From Pseudomonadota bacterium (GTDB lineage Bacteria; Pseudomonadota; Alphaproteobacteria; Rhizobiales; Pleomorphomonadaceae), in the NCBI GenBank assembly GCA_018262575.1, contig JAGSYU010000028.1:1-58643 (forward strand): a DNA stretch of 58,643 nt. Reading direction: 5' to 3'. The translations under genes and the position numbers were made by a program. Positions 45,466 through 53,468 of the stretch are shown piece by piece. The notes below the pieces were generated by a model, which worked only from the letters and a program-made list of their open reading frames with translations, did no database searches and was not told where the DNA came from. How positions within the stretch are numbered: the stretch's first letter is position 1; the number at the start of each line of letters is the position of its first letter.

Positions 45466-45768
45466 GACGCGACCATATGTCCGTCGCAGAAACCCGTCAA
45501 TTCGACTCATCGCAGTTACAGTCAAAACATCGCATTTTCATGCAATATGTTTCAACTCGGCGAGGCTAGCTCGATTCATGCCGAAAGCCGCGGCACGGAG
45601 CCTATCAAAACGGCATCGCGTGGTGCTTTTCGTCGCAAGGACGGCACACAACGACCAATTCGTGCACACTCGGCATTCCCCGTGCTTGATTCGCTCACTC
45701 GGATTACCTAAGACCGTCCAAAACCCCGGCCTGAAATCCGGCCGAAGACCCGTGACGGAGGAAATTCG
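45466..45768. other. Divergent regulatory region, deoR and the second ABC operon
   Basis: 303 bp without a gene. It holds the nested dyad at 45525-45552 and, at its right end, a GGAGG ribosome site for the ABC binding-protein gene. The promoters for both directions must lie here, but I cannot assign boxes. Confidence 0.55.
45525..45552. promoter_or_regulatory. Candidate operator dyad upstream of deoR
   Basis: Two nested inverted repeats share a centre: outer arms aaacat (45525-45530) and atgttt (45547-45552), inner arms gcat (45532-45535) and atgc (45540-45543). The dyad is 60 bp ahead of the deoR ATG, a suitable place for autoregulation. The binding protein is inferred, not seen. Confidence 0.45.
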
Positions 45769-46722
45769 ATGCGTGCCTTGTTGTTTGCCCTCGCCGCCAG
45801 CGTGGCTGCGGTCCTGCCGGTTCATGCCGAGAACGTGACGGTCGACGTGACCGCCATCGTCGAACATCCGGCGCTCGACGCCGTCCGCGACGGCGTGAAG
45901 GATGCTCTGGCCGCCGCCGGCTACAAGGAAGGCGAGAATCTCACCTTCGTCTACAAGTCGGCGCAGGGCAACGCTGCCACCGCGGCGCAGATCGCCCGCC
46001 AGTTCGCCGGTGACGGCCCGACGGTGATCGTGCCGATCTCGACGCCGTCGGCTCAGGCCGTCGCCGCCGCCACGCGCGATATCCCGATCGTCTTCTCGGC
46101 GGTGTCCGACCCGGTCGGCGCCCAGCTTGTGAAAAGCATGGACAAGCCCGGCGGCAACATCACCGGCCTCTCCGACATGTCACCGGTGGCCGAGCACGTG
46201 GCGCTGATCAAGGAGATCCTGCCGAACCTGAAGAAGCTGGGATTCCTCTATAATTCGGGCGAAGCCAACTCGGTGTCGCTGCTGGCCGCCCTCAAGGCCG
46301 AAGCGGAGAAAGCCGGCGTCGAAGTGATCGAGTCCGCCGCCACCAAGACCGCCGAGGTACAGGGTGCGGCGCGCGCGTTGGTCGGCAAGGCCGACGCCAT
46401 CTATGTCCCGACCGACAACACCATCATCTCGGCGCTGGAATCGGCAGTTGGCGTCGCCGTAGAGTCGAAGCTGCCGCTGTTCACCGCCGATACCGACAGC
46501 GTGTCGCGCGGCGCGATCGCCGCCCTCGGCTTCAATTATTACGACGTCGGCAAGCAGACGGGCGCCATCGTCGTCCGCGTGCTGAAGGGCGAGACCGTCG
46601 GCGACATCCCCGCCACCATCGCCAAGGGGACCGACCTCGTGGTCAACAAGTCGGCCGCCGCCAAGATGGGCGTGACGCTGCCCGAAGCCCTGGTCGCCCG
46701 CGCCACCAAGGTGATTGAATAA
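45769..46722 (+). CDS. ABC transporter substrate-binding protein (ABC_sub_bind / TrpX type)
   Basis: 317 residues. Signal peptide MRALLFALAASVAAVLPVHA, then a two-lobe binding fold with VDVTAIVEHPALDAVRDGVKDAL, IVPISTPSAQAVAAAT, IVFSAVSDPVGAQLV, LGFLYNSGEANS and IYVPTDNTIISALES, which are typical of the PF04392 group. Members carry amino acids or nucleosides; in Gram-positives some bind tryptophan, but the ligand here is unknown. A GGAGGAAATTCG site precedes the ATG. First gene of a three-gene import operon. Confidence 0.9.
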   Translation: MRALLFALAASVAAVLPVHAENVTVDVTAIVEHPALDAVRDGVKDALAAAGYKEGENLTFVYKSAQGNAATAAQIARQFAGDGPTVIVPISTPSAQAVAAATRDIPIVFSAVSDPVGAQLVKSMDKPGGNITGLSDMSPVAEHVALIKEILPNLKKLGFLYNSGEANSVSLLAALKAEAEKAGVEVIESAATKTAEVQGAARALVGKADAIYVPTDNTIISALESAVGVAVESKLPLFTADTDSVSRGAIAALGFNYYDVGKQTGAIVVRVLKGETVGDIPATIAKGTDLVVNKSAAAKMGVTLPEALVARATKVIE

Positions 46723-46730
46723 CCACGGCG

Positions 46731-46769
46731 CCGCGCCCCTTCGTTCGCAGCGCGGACGGCGGGGCGCGG
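46731..46769 (+). other. GC-rich stem-loop between binding-protein and permease genes
   Basis: ccgcgcccc (46731-46739) and ggggcgcgg (46761-46769) can pair over 9 bp around a 21-base loop, 8 bases after the binding-protein stop. There is no T run, so it looks more like an mRNA-stabilising hairpin than a terminator. Confidence 0.4.
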
Positions 46770-46880
46770 CCCCGGCAAACGGGCCGGCCGATGCCGGCCA
46801 GGATATCCCGGTCCGCCTTTGGCGCTGAGCCACCGACGGGCATCTCCACCCAGGGATATCCAGCATAAGGATCGTTGCGC

Positions 46881-47762
46881 GTGAGCCAAATCGCCCTCTG
46901 GGGGGCCGTCGAACTCGGCCTCGTCTATGCCTTCGTCGCGCTCGGCGTTTATCTCGCCTTCCGCGTCCTCGACTTCCCCGACCTGACCGTTGACGGCACC
47001 TTCCCGCTCGGCGCCGCCGTCGCCGCCGTGTTGATCATGGCCGGCGTCAATCCCTGGCTCGCCTCGGTGGTTGCCATGGTGGCCGGTGCTCTGGCCGGCC
47101 TCGTCACAGCAACGCTCAACGTTCGCTTCAAGATCCTGAACCTGCTCGCGTCGATCCTGACGATGATCGCCCTGTTCTCGGTCAACCTCCGGGTGATGGG
47201 CCGGCCGAACGTGGCATTGCTCTCGGTCGACACCATGCTGACGCCCTTCTACGGCCATGGCCTCAGGGACTTCATGGTGCGGCCGATGTTCCTGCTCATG
47301 CTGGCCATCGTGGCGCTCATCGTCGTCTGGCGCTATCTTGAGAGTGATGCGGGCCTTGCCATGCGCGCCACCGGCGCCAACGTTCGCATGGCCCGCGCCC
47401 AGGGAATCAACACCGACCGCCAGGTCTATTTCGGCATCGCGCTGTCCAACGCGCTGGTGGCGCTCGGCGGCGCGCTATTCGCGCAGACCAATGGTTTTGC
47501 CGACGTCACCGCTGGTGTTGGTACCATCGTCGTCGGCCTGGCGGCGGTCATCATCGGTGAGACGCTGTTCGGTACACGTCGCATCCTGATCGCGCTGATC
47601 GGTTGCGTGATCGGCTCCATCCTCTACCGCATTGCCATCCAGATGGCGTTGTCGAGCGACTCGCTCGGCCTGCAGGCGTCCGATCTCAATCTCGTCACGG
47701 CCGTCCTCGTCACGTTCGCCCTGGTGCTGCCGCGCCTCAAGCGGGGAGTGCTCTCATCATGA
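46881..47762 (+). CDS. ABC transporter permease (TrpY-like)
   Basis: 293 residues with about nine membrane helices. FRVLDFPDLTVDGTFPLGAAVAA near the start and the loop MRATGANVRMARAQGINTDRQVYFGIALSNALVALGGAL match the branched-chain-type permease family used with PF04392 binding proteins. Start is uncertain: GTG 46881 with AAGGA 8 bases upstream is preferred, TTG 46875 is the alternative. The stop overlaps the ATPase start (ATGA). Confidence 0.88.
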   Translation: MSQIALWGAVELGLVYAFVALGVYLAFRVLDFPDLTVDGTFPLGAAVAAVLIMAGVNPWLASVVAMVAGALAGLVTATLNVRFKILNLLASILTMIALFSVNLRVMGRPNVALLSVDTMLTPFYGHGLRDFMVRPMFLLMLAIVALIVVWRYLESDAGLAMRATGANVRMARAQGINTDRQVYFGIALSNALVALGGALFAQTNGFADVTAGVGTIVVGLAAVIIGETLFGTRRILIALIGCVIGSILYRIAIQMALSSDSLGLQASDLNLVTAVLVTFALVLPRLKRGVLSS

Positions 47763-48556
47763 TCGCCCTCGACAACATCCACGTCGTGTTCGGGCGCGGA
47801 ACGCCGCTCGAGAAAAAAGCCCTGTCAGGGGTCTCGCTGACCATCAAGGAAGGCGCCTTTACCACCGTCATCGGTTCCAACGGCGCCGGCAAGTCGACGC
47901 TGCTCGGCGTGCTGGCCGGCGACGTCATTCCCGTTGAGGGCAGCGTGCGCATCGGCGATGCCGACGTCACCAAGCAGCCGACCGCCGCCCGCGCCGGTCG
48001 CGTTGCCCGCGTCTTCCAGGATCCGCTGGCCGGCTCCTGCGGCGCGCTGTCCATCGAAGAGAATCTGGCTCTGGCCCACAAGCGCGGCCAGCATCGCGGC
48101 CTCAAGCTGGCGCTCGGCCACACCCGCCGCAAGCTGTTTCGTGAGAAGATCGCCGAGCTCGACCTCGGCCTTGAAAATCGCATGACGGACCGCATGGCCA
48201 TGCTGTCGGGTGGCCAGCGGCAGGCGGTATCGCTGGTCATGGCGATGATGGCCGGTTGCGACATGTTGCTGCTCGACGAGCATACCGCCGCCCTCGATCC
48301 CGGCATGGCCGAGTTCGTGATGAAGCTCACCGAGCGGATCGTCGGCGCCAAGAAGCTGACGACTCTGATGGTGACGCATTCGATGCGGCAGGCCCTCGAT
48401 TACGGCGACCGCACCATCATGCTGCACGGCGGCGAGATCGTGCTCGACGTCGAGGGCAACAACCGCCGCAATCTGGACGTCGAAGACCTCATCGACATGT
48501 TCCGCCGCGTCCGTGGCCAGACGCTTGACGACGACGAACTGCTGATCGCCGAGTGA
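47759..48556 (+). CDS. ABC transporter ATP-binding protein (TrpZ-like)
   Basis: 265 residues, one nucleotide-binding domain: Walker [14 protein letters not shown]-loop in RVFQDPLAGSCG, signature LSGGQRQAVSLVMA, Walker B MLLLDEHTAALDP and switch His in VTHSMRQAL. ATG 47759 overlaps the permease stop by 4 bases, so translation is coupled. It powers uptake by the preceding permease and binding protein. Confidence 0.92.
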   Translation: MIALDNIHVVFGRGTPLEKKALSGVSLTIKEGAFTTVIGSNGAGKSTLLGVLAGDVIPVEGSVRIGDADVTKQPTAARAGRVARVFQDPLAGSCGALSIEENLALAHKRGQHRGLKLALGHTRRKLFREKIAELDLGLENRMTDRMAMLSGGQRQAVSLVMAMMAGCDMLLLDEHTAALDPGMAEFVMKLTERIVGAKKLTTLMVTHSMRQALDYGDRTIMLHGGEIVLDVEGNNRRNLDVEDLIDMFRRVRGQTLDDDELLIAE

Positions 48557-48582
48557 CGTGAGAGCGGCGTCACCGCCCTCCT

Positions 48583-49245
48583 CTATGCGATGATACGACC
48601 GATCAGCTGCCACAGAGCCGGTGCCCGGTAGTCCGGGACGGCGATGTCGGCGCCATTCTTCGTCACCGTCGCCGCGTCGAGCGTCGTGGTTAGCCCCACC
48701 GTGGTGATCTTCGCCGCGTGCGCCGCCCGAAGGCCCGGAGGCGCATCCTCGAAGGCGATCGCCCGGTCGGCCGGCACACCAAGCCGCTCGAGGCCCGTGA
48801 GGTAGGGCAGCGGATCGGGCTTGCCGCGTTCGAGCTCGGTGCCGATGACGATGGTGTGGAAGTATGCGGCGACGCCCAACTGGGCCAGCATGTCGCTCAC
48901 GTTGGGGCGTGGCGCGTTGGAAACCACGGCCAGCCCAACCTTCTGCTCCACGGCCCAGTCGAGCAGCTCGATCAGCCCATCGATCGGCTTGAGCCGTCCG
49001 ACGATCAACCGCCGGAACAACGCCTCCTTCTCATCGGCGAGGCGTGGATGGTCTTCCGTCGCGACATGCGGGAAAAGATTCTTGAAAATCAGGGAATTGG
49101 CCTGCCCGGATACGTATTTGAGAAAGGTCGGCTCGTCGATGTCAACGCCATAGGCCTTGCCGAATTCCACGAAGGCCTCGTGATGGAAACGGTCGCTGTC
49201 GGTCAGCGTTCCATCCATGTCGAACAACAGGGCACGAGAAAACAT
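48583..49245 (-). CDS. HAD-superfamily phosphatase (beta-phosphoglucomutase/phosphoglycolate type)
   Basis: 220 residues. The nucleophile motif LLFDMDGTLTDSD, motif II VVSNAPRPN, the Lys in ELERGKPDPLPYL and motif IV AIAFEDAPPGLRAA are all present, with a helical cap (residues ~18-85) of subfamily I. Substrate in this group is usually a sugar phosphate or phosphoglycolate; not determinable here. Start uncertain: ATG 49245 puts DMDG at residue 9, while ATG 49293 has a better GGGGAG site and adds 16 residues. It converges on the ABC operon. Confidence 0.87.
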   Translation of the reverse strand: MFSRALLFDMDGTLTDSDRFHHEAFVEFGKAYGVDIDEPTFLKYVSGQANSLIFKNLFPHVATEDHPRLADEKEALFRRLIVGRLKPIDGLIELLDWAVEQKVGLAVVSNAPRPNVSDMLAQLGVAAYFHTIVIGTELERGKPDPLPYLTGLERLGVPADRAIAFEDAPPGLRAAHAAKITTVGLTTTLDAATVTKNGADIAVPDYRAPALWQLIGRIIA

Positions 49246-49423
49246 CGGCGGAAGACTCCGGTTCGCGGCATCGTTTTTGAAGCGGTTTGGCATACACCGC
49301 GCTCCCCGGCGGGTCCAGCCGCGTGAAACGCAAGCAAAAGGCCCGATTGCCCCACTTTTGATCTTCCCACCCGAACGGGTGGGCTGTATTGATCTCGCCA
49401 AAAGCACAATACAGTGGACCCTG

Positions 49424-50347
49424 ATGGAACTTCGCCAGCTTCAGCATTTCGTCGCCGTCGCCGAAGAAATGCACTTCACCCGCGCCGCCCGGCGCGTCAA
49501 CATCGTGCAGTCGGCTCTCTCGACGTCGATCCGCTCCCTTGAGGAAGAACTCGCCGCCAAGCTGTTCCTGCGCAACACCCGCCAGGTGCAGCTCACTGCC
49601 GCCGGCCGCGTCTTTCTCGACAAGGCACGCCTTGCCATCGACGCGGTGCGCGAGGCCCGCGACGCCGTTGCTGCCGTGCAGGGCCTGACACGTGGCCGCC
49701 TCGCCATCGGCACGGTGCAGAGCCTGCCAGCCTTCGTCGATCTGCCGGCCCTGCTCGCCTCATTCCACGAGCTCTATCCCAGCATCGAGGTGCGCCTCTG
49801 CCAGGGCAATGCCGACCACCTCCTCGACAAGATCCGATCCGGCGGCATCGACCTTGCCATCGTGCCGCTGATCGAGGCGCCGCGCGGCATCGCCACCAAG
49901 ATGATCGCCTGCGAGTATCTCGTCGCCATTTCCGCCAAGGACCACCCGCTGGCCGGCCGCAAAGACGTGCCGCTCTCCGCCTTCCGCGACGAACCCTTCG
50001 TCGATTTCGAACAGGCCTGGGGAACCCGTCTGCTCGTCGACACCGGCTTCCGTCACGCCGGCATCGAACGCCGCGTCGCCTTCGAGGTCAATGACCTCGG
50101 CACGTTGATCGAACTGGTATCGCGTGGCCTCGGCGTGGCGCTGGTGCCCGAGGCGATCGCCGAAGCGGAAACGGAGACGCTCGGCGTCATCCGCCTCGCC
50201 GAGCCGCAGATGTGCTGGGAGCTGGCGGTGGCCACTCTGTCCGGCGGCGGCAACGAAATCATTCTTGACGGCGCACCGAAGGCCTTCATGGACCTCCTGA
50301 TCGCTGCCCGCAGTGTTGACGAGGTGGAGGAGGAGGCCGTCGCCTGA
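49424..50347 (+). CDS. LysR-family transcriptional regulator
   Basis: 307 residues. N-terminal winged helix MELRQLQHFVAVAEEMHFTRAARRVNIVQSALSTSIRSLEEEL, then a periplasmic-binding-like effector domain (RLAIGTVQSLPAF, GIDLAIVPLIE, YLVAISAKDHPLAGR, LIELVSRGLGVALVPEA). ATG 49424 is the family start. It is divergent from the HAD gene and convergent with the SDR cluster, so its targets cannot be told from orientation; the HAD promoter region is closest. Confidence 0.9.
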   Translation: MELRQLQHFVAVAEEMHFTRAARRVNIVQSALSTSIRSLEEELAAKLFLRNTRQVQLTAAGRVFLDKARLAIDAVREARDAVAAVQGLTRGRLAIGTVQSLPAFVDLPALLASFHELYPSIEVRLCQGNADHLLDKIRSGGIDLAIVPLIEAPRGIATKMIACEYLVAISAKDHPLAGRKDVPLSAFRDEPFVDFEQAWGTRLLVDTGFRHAGIERRVAFEVNDLGTLIELVSRGLGVALVPEAIAEAETETLGVIRLAEPQMCWELAVATLSGGGNEIILDGAPKAFMDLLIAARSVDEVEEEAVA

Positions 50348-50370
50348 GCCGGCCTCCTCCCTGATCTTCT
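50330..50370. terminator. Stem-loop at the LysR / SDR convergence
   Basis: gaggaggcc (50330-50338) and ggcctcctc (50351-50359) form a 9-bp stem overlapping the end of the LysR gene, followed on the plus strand by ctgatcttctt. The two genes' stops are 22 bp apart. Confidence 0.55.
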
Positions 50371-51260
50371 TACTTCACGTATGTCCGCCAGTCGTGCTGC
50401 TCCTTGAAGCCCAGCACGGTCCGGATCTTCTCGTTGGAGATCGGCGCCTCAAAGCCGGTGAGCGGCCGGCTGTGCGGCGTGCTCGGACAGACCTTCTTCA
50501 AGAAAGGCGCCGTCGGTTCGCGGGCGGTGATCGTGTCGTTGACGGCGTTGAACACCTGAAAGCCGAGCCCGCTCTTCTCTACGCAGAGATGGACGATCTC
50601 GCCGAGGTCGCGGGCATCGATATAGCTCCAGGCGTTGCGCTTGCGCGTCAGCGGATCTTCCATGAAGCCGGGGAAGTTGGCGTATTCATGCGGCTCGATG
50701 ACATTGCCGATCCGCAGCGCGTAGACGTCGGCGCCGTAGCGCATGGCAAAGGCGCGGGCCGTCTTCTCGTTCACCACCTTTGACAGGCCGTAGCTGTCCA
50801 TGGGATCGGTGTCGTAGTCCTCGGTCAGCGGGAACTGATGAAAGTCCTTGTCGCCTTCGGCAAAACAGACGCCGTAGGTGGTCTCGCTGGAGGCGATGAT
50901 CACCTTGCGGATGCCAAGCTTCATCGCCGCTTCGATGACGTTGTAGGTCGACATCACGTTGGTCTCGAAGGTGCGGTTGTCCGGCGTCAGCAGGATGCGC
51001 GGCACGGCGGCAAAATGCACCACGGCGTCCGGCAGCACCGGCCGCGAACCGCTGGCGAGACTGTCGAAATCGAAGTGCATGGAGAGCGCGCTATAGACCT
51101 GACCGCCGTCGGTGAGGTCGCAGGCGAGCGTGGTGACACCGGGGCAGTCGAGCGGCTTCAGGTCGAGGTTGAAGACGTCGTGTCCCTTGGCCTTGAGATA
51201 GGGAACGACGTGACGGCCGGCCTTGCCCGAGCCGCCAGTGAAAACGATCTTCCTGCCCAT
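50370..51260 (-). CDS. NAD-dependent epimerase/dehydratase (extended SDR)
   Basis: 296 residues. Rossmann start KIVFTGGSGKAGRHVVPYL (TGGxGxxG), acidic residue in FNLDLKPLD for NAD preference, and the YGLSK catalytic pair in DSYGLSKVVNEKTAR, with the upstream Ser in IIASSETTYG. Extended SDRs act on nucleotide sugars or oxidise free sugars; context with a second SDR and an aldo/keto reductase suggests sugar metabolism, but the substrate is unknown. ATG 51260 (MGRKIVF) is used. It is 45 bp downstream of the next SDR gene. Confidence 0.88.
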   Translation of the reverse strand: MGRKIVFTGGSGKAGRHVVPYLKAKGHDVFNLDLKPLDCPGVTTLACDLTDGGQVYSALSMHFDFDSLASGSRPVLPDAVVHFAAVPRILLTPDNRTFETNVMSTYNVIEAAMKLGIRKVIIASSETTYGVCFAEGDKDFHQFPLTEDYDTDPMDSYGLSKVVNEKTARAFAMRYGADVYALRIGNVIEPHEYANFPGFMEDPLTRKRNAWSYIDARDLGEIVHLCVEKSGLGFQVFNAVNDTITAREPTAPFLKKVCPSTPHSRPLTGFEAPISNEKIRTVLGFKEQHDWRTYVK

Positions 51261-51305
51261 TCTTGTCTCCAAATTCAGTGGGCGCCGGCTGCTGCCGTTG
51301 CGCCA

Positions 51306-52082
51306 TCAGGTCATCAACTGTCCGCCGTTCACCTCAAGCACCTGCCCGATCATGTAGCCCGACAGCGCCGCCGAGGCGAGGAACAGGTAGGGACCGGCCA
51401 TGTCTTCCGGCTTCGCGAGGCGCTGCAGCGGAATGGTGACGCGCATGGCGTCGAGATAGGCTTGGTCGGAATAGCGCTCGTGGAACGGCGTCTCGACGAT
51501 GCCCGGCGCCACAGCGTTGACGCGAACGCCAAACGGCGCAAATTCCTTGGCCATGCCGCGCGTCACGTTTTCGATGAACGCCTTGGCCGACCCGTAGGGG
51601 CCGGCCCCGAGGCTGGCACCGGTGCGGGCGGCAATCGACGTGGTGTTGATGACAAAGCCCTGCTGCGCCTTGAGGAAGGGCAGCGCGGCGTGCGAAGCCA
51701 CCAGCACCGAGCGGACGTTGAGGCCGATCACCTCCTCGAACACGGCCTCGTCGAAAGCGGCGTAAGGCATGCGCGCCACCATGCCGCCAGCGTTGTTGAT
51801 GAGACCATCAAGACGGCCGAAAGCCATCGCCGTCTCCTCGACGACCCGCGTGATCTCGGCCGGTTTCGTGACGTCGCCATGCACGGCCGTCGCCTTGCCA
51901 CCGGCGGCGCGGATGTCGGCGCAGAGCGCCTCGGCCGCCGCGGCGGAAGAGTTATAGTGGACCCCCACCGATGCCCCCTGCTCGGCAAAGGCGCGCGCCA
52001 GCGCCGCGCCAATGCCCGAGGAGGCGCCGGTGATGAGCACTGCCTTGCCGGCGAGATCGGGAATGCTGAGCGGCTTCGTCAT
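51306..52082 (-). CDS. SDR-family NAD(P)-dependent oxidoreductase (classical)
   Basis: 258 residues. LITGASSGIGAALARAFAEQG (TGxxxGxG), LINNAGGM (NNAG), the catalytic Ser in VINTTSIAART, and the YxxxK pair in GPYGSAKAFIENV. PGIVETPFHERYSD and the C-terminal GQVLEVNGGQL are typical of sugar or polyol dehydrogenases. ATG 52082 starts the family sequence; upstream open frame is leader. Middle gene of a three-gene run on the minus strand. Confidence 0.9.
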   Translation of the reverse strand: MTKPLSIPDLAGKAVLITGASSGIGAALARAFAEQGASVGVHYNSSAAAAEALCADIRAAGGKATAVHGDVTKPAEITRVVEETAMAFGRLDGLINNAGGMVARMPYAAFDEAVFEEVIGLNVRSVLVASHAALPFLKAQQGFVINTTSIAARTGASLGAGPYGSAKAFIENVTRGMAKEFAPFGVRVNAVAPGIVETPFHERYSDQAYLDAMRVTIPLQRLAKPEDMAGPYLFLASAALSGYMIGQVLEVNGGQLMT

Positions 52083-52198
52083 GGGAGCCTCCTTCATGGT
52101 GCGTACCGCCAGGCGGACAGCCGGCGGCGGAACCGGACAAGCAAATCCCCTCCGGCCGCCGCTGTCCATGCACTAGCCGGCTATGCCAATAGGCGATC

Positions 52199-53173
52199 TC
52201 AGACGCTCTTGACCATGAAGGTCTGGTAGGGCGCTTCCAGCGCGGCGACCTCCTCGGCAGAGAGCTCGAGATCAACAGCCGCGATGGCATCGTCGAGATG
52301 CCCCATCCTGCTGACGCCGACGATCGGCGACGTCACACCGCTGACCTGCAGCACCCAGGCGAGCGCCACTTCGGCCATTGACCGCCCGCGTGCCTTCGCC
52401 ACCTTTTCCACAGCGGCAACGACCTCCGGAGCATTACCCTCCGTCTGATCGTACATGCCCTTGTTGTGGCGGTCGGTGGTGTTGCGCTTGGTCTCCGTGC
52501 CCCAGGGACGGGTGAGCTTGCCGCCACCCAGCGGGCTCCAGGGGATGACGGCGACACCCTGGTCGCGGCAGAGCGGCAGCATTTCGCGCTCCTCCTCGCG
52601 ATAGACGAGGCTGAGCTGGTTCTGCATCGACGAAAACTTGGTCCAGCCGTTCAGTTCGGCGGCGTGCTGCATCTTGGCAAACTGCCAGGCGAACATCGAC
52701 GACGCCCCGATGTAGAGCGCCTTGCCGGACTTCACGACGTCGTCGAGCGCCTCCATGGTCTCCTCGACCGGCGTATGCGGGTCAAAGCGGTGGATCTGGT
52801 AGAGATCGACGTAGTCGGTACCGAGCCGCTTCAGGCTGTTGTCGATTTCACCCAGGATCGCCTTGCGCGACAGGCCACGGCCGTTCGGCCCCTGGCGCAT
52901 CGGGAAGAACACCTTGGTGGCCAGCACGATTTCCTCGCGCGGCGCCAGCTCTTTCAGGATCGTGCCGGTGATCTCCTCGCTGGAGCCGGCCGCGTAGACG
53001 TTGGCGGTGTCGAAGAAGTTGATGCCGGCGTCCCAGGCCCGGCGGAACAGCGGCCGCGCGTCCTCAAGCCCGAGAACCCAGGGGCGCTCGTCCATCACCT
53101 TGCCGAAGGACATGCAGCCAAAGCAGATGCGACTGACCTCGAGTCCGGACGTTCCAAAGCGGGTGTATTGCAT
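52199..53173 (-). CDS. Aldo/keto reductase
   Basis: 324 residues, TIM-barrel. The tetrad is Asp and Tyr in NFFDTANVYAAGSSEE, Lys in VLATKVFFPM, and His in LYQIHRFDPHTP. GFGCMSFG-like ICFGCMSFGKV at the N-terminus and VIPWSPLGGGKLTRPWG mark the family with YajO/Tas-type members. ATG 53173 (MQYTRFGTSGLEVSR) is the usual start. First gene of the reductase-SDR-SDR run; the 295 bp between it and the GH13 gene on the other strand hold the promoters and nothing else I can name. Confidence 0.92.
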   Translation of the reverse strand: MQYTRFGTSGLEVSRICFGCMSFGKVMDERPWVLGLEDARPLFRRAWDAGINFFDTANVYAAGSSEEITGTILKELAPREEIVLATKVFFPMRQGPNGRGLSRKAILGEIDNSLKRLGTDYVDLYQIHRFDPHTPVEETMEALDDVVKSGKALYIGASSMFAWQFAKMQHAAELNGWTKFSSMQNQLSLVYREEEREMLPLCRDQGVAVIPWSPLGGGKLTRPWGTETKRNTTDRHNKGMYDQTEGNAPEVVAAVEKVAKARGRSMAEVALAWVLQVSGVTSPIVGVSRMGHLDDAIAAVDLELSAEEVAALEAPYQTFMVKSV

Positions 53174-53468
53174 GACGGGTTCCTCCCTGGCGGTGCTGAC
53201 GAACACAACGTCGACGCCCCGCGCGTCCCTTTTTCGAGCCGACAGTCAATCGCCCCCGCTTTGATCCGTCAAATGGATTGTCGAGATAAGATTGATCGCC
53301 AGGAGCGCAACAAATCGCTATCCAATGCGCTTTGGATGTCACGTACCAAAGTTTTTCGCCCCGCCGGTGCGGCTAGTCAGCCCACTTCCGTCTCGTCGGG
53401 ATGAATCGTTTTTGCTAAGCTGGTTTCCATGAACTCGCGCCCGGAGAGGCACGCTGAGGGAGAAAGTC

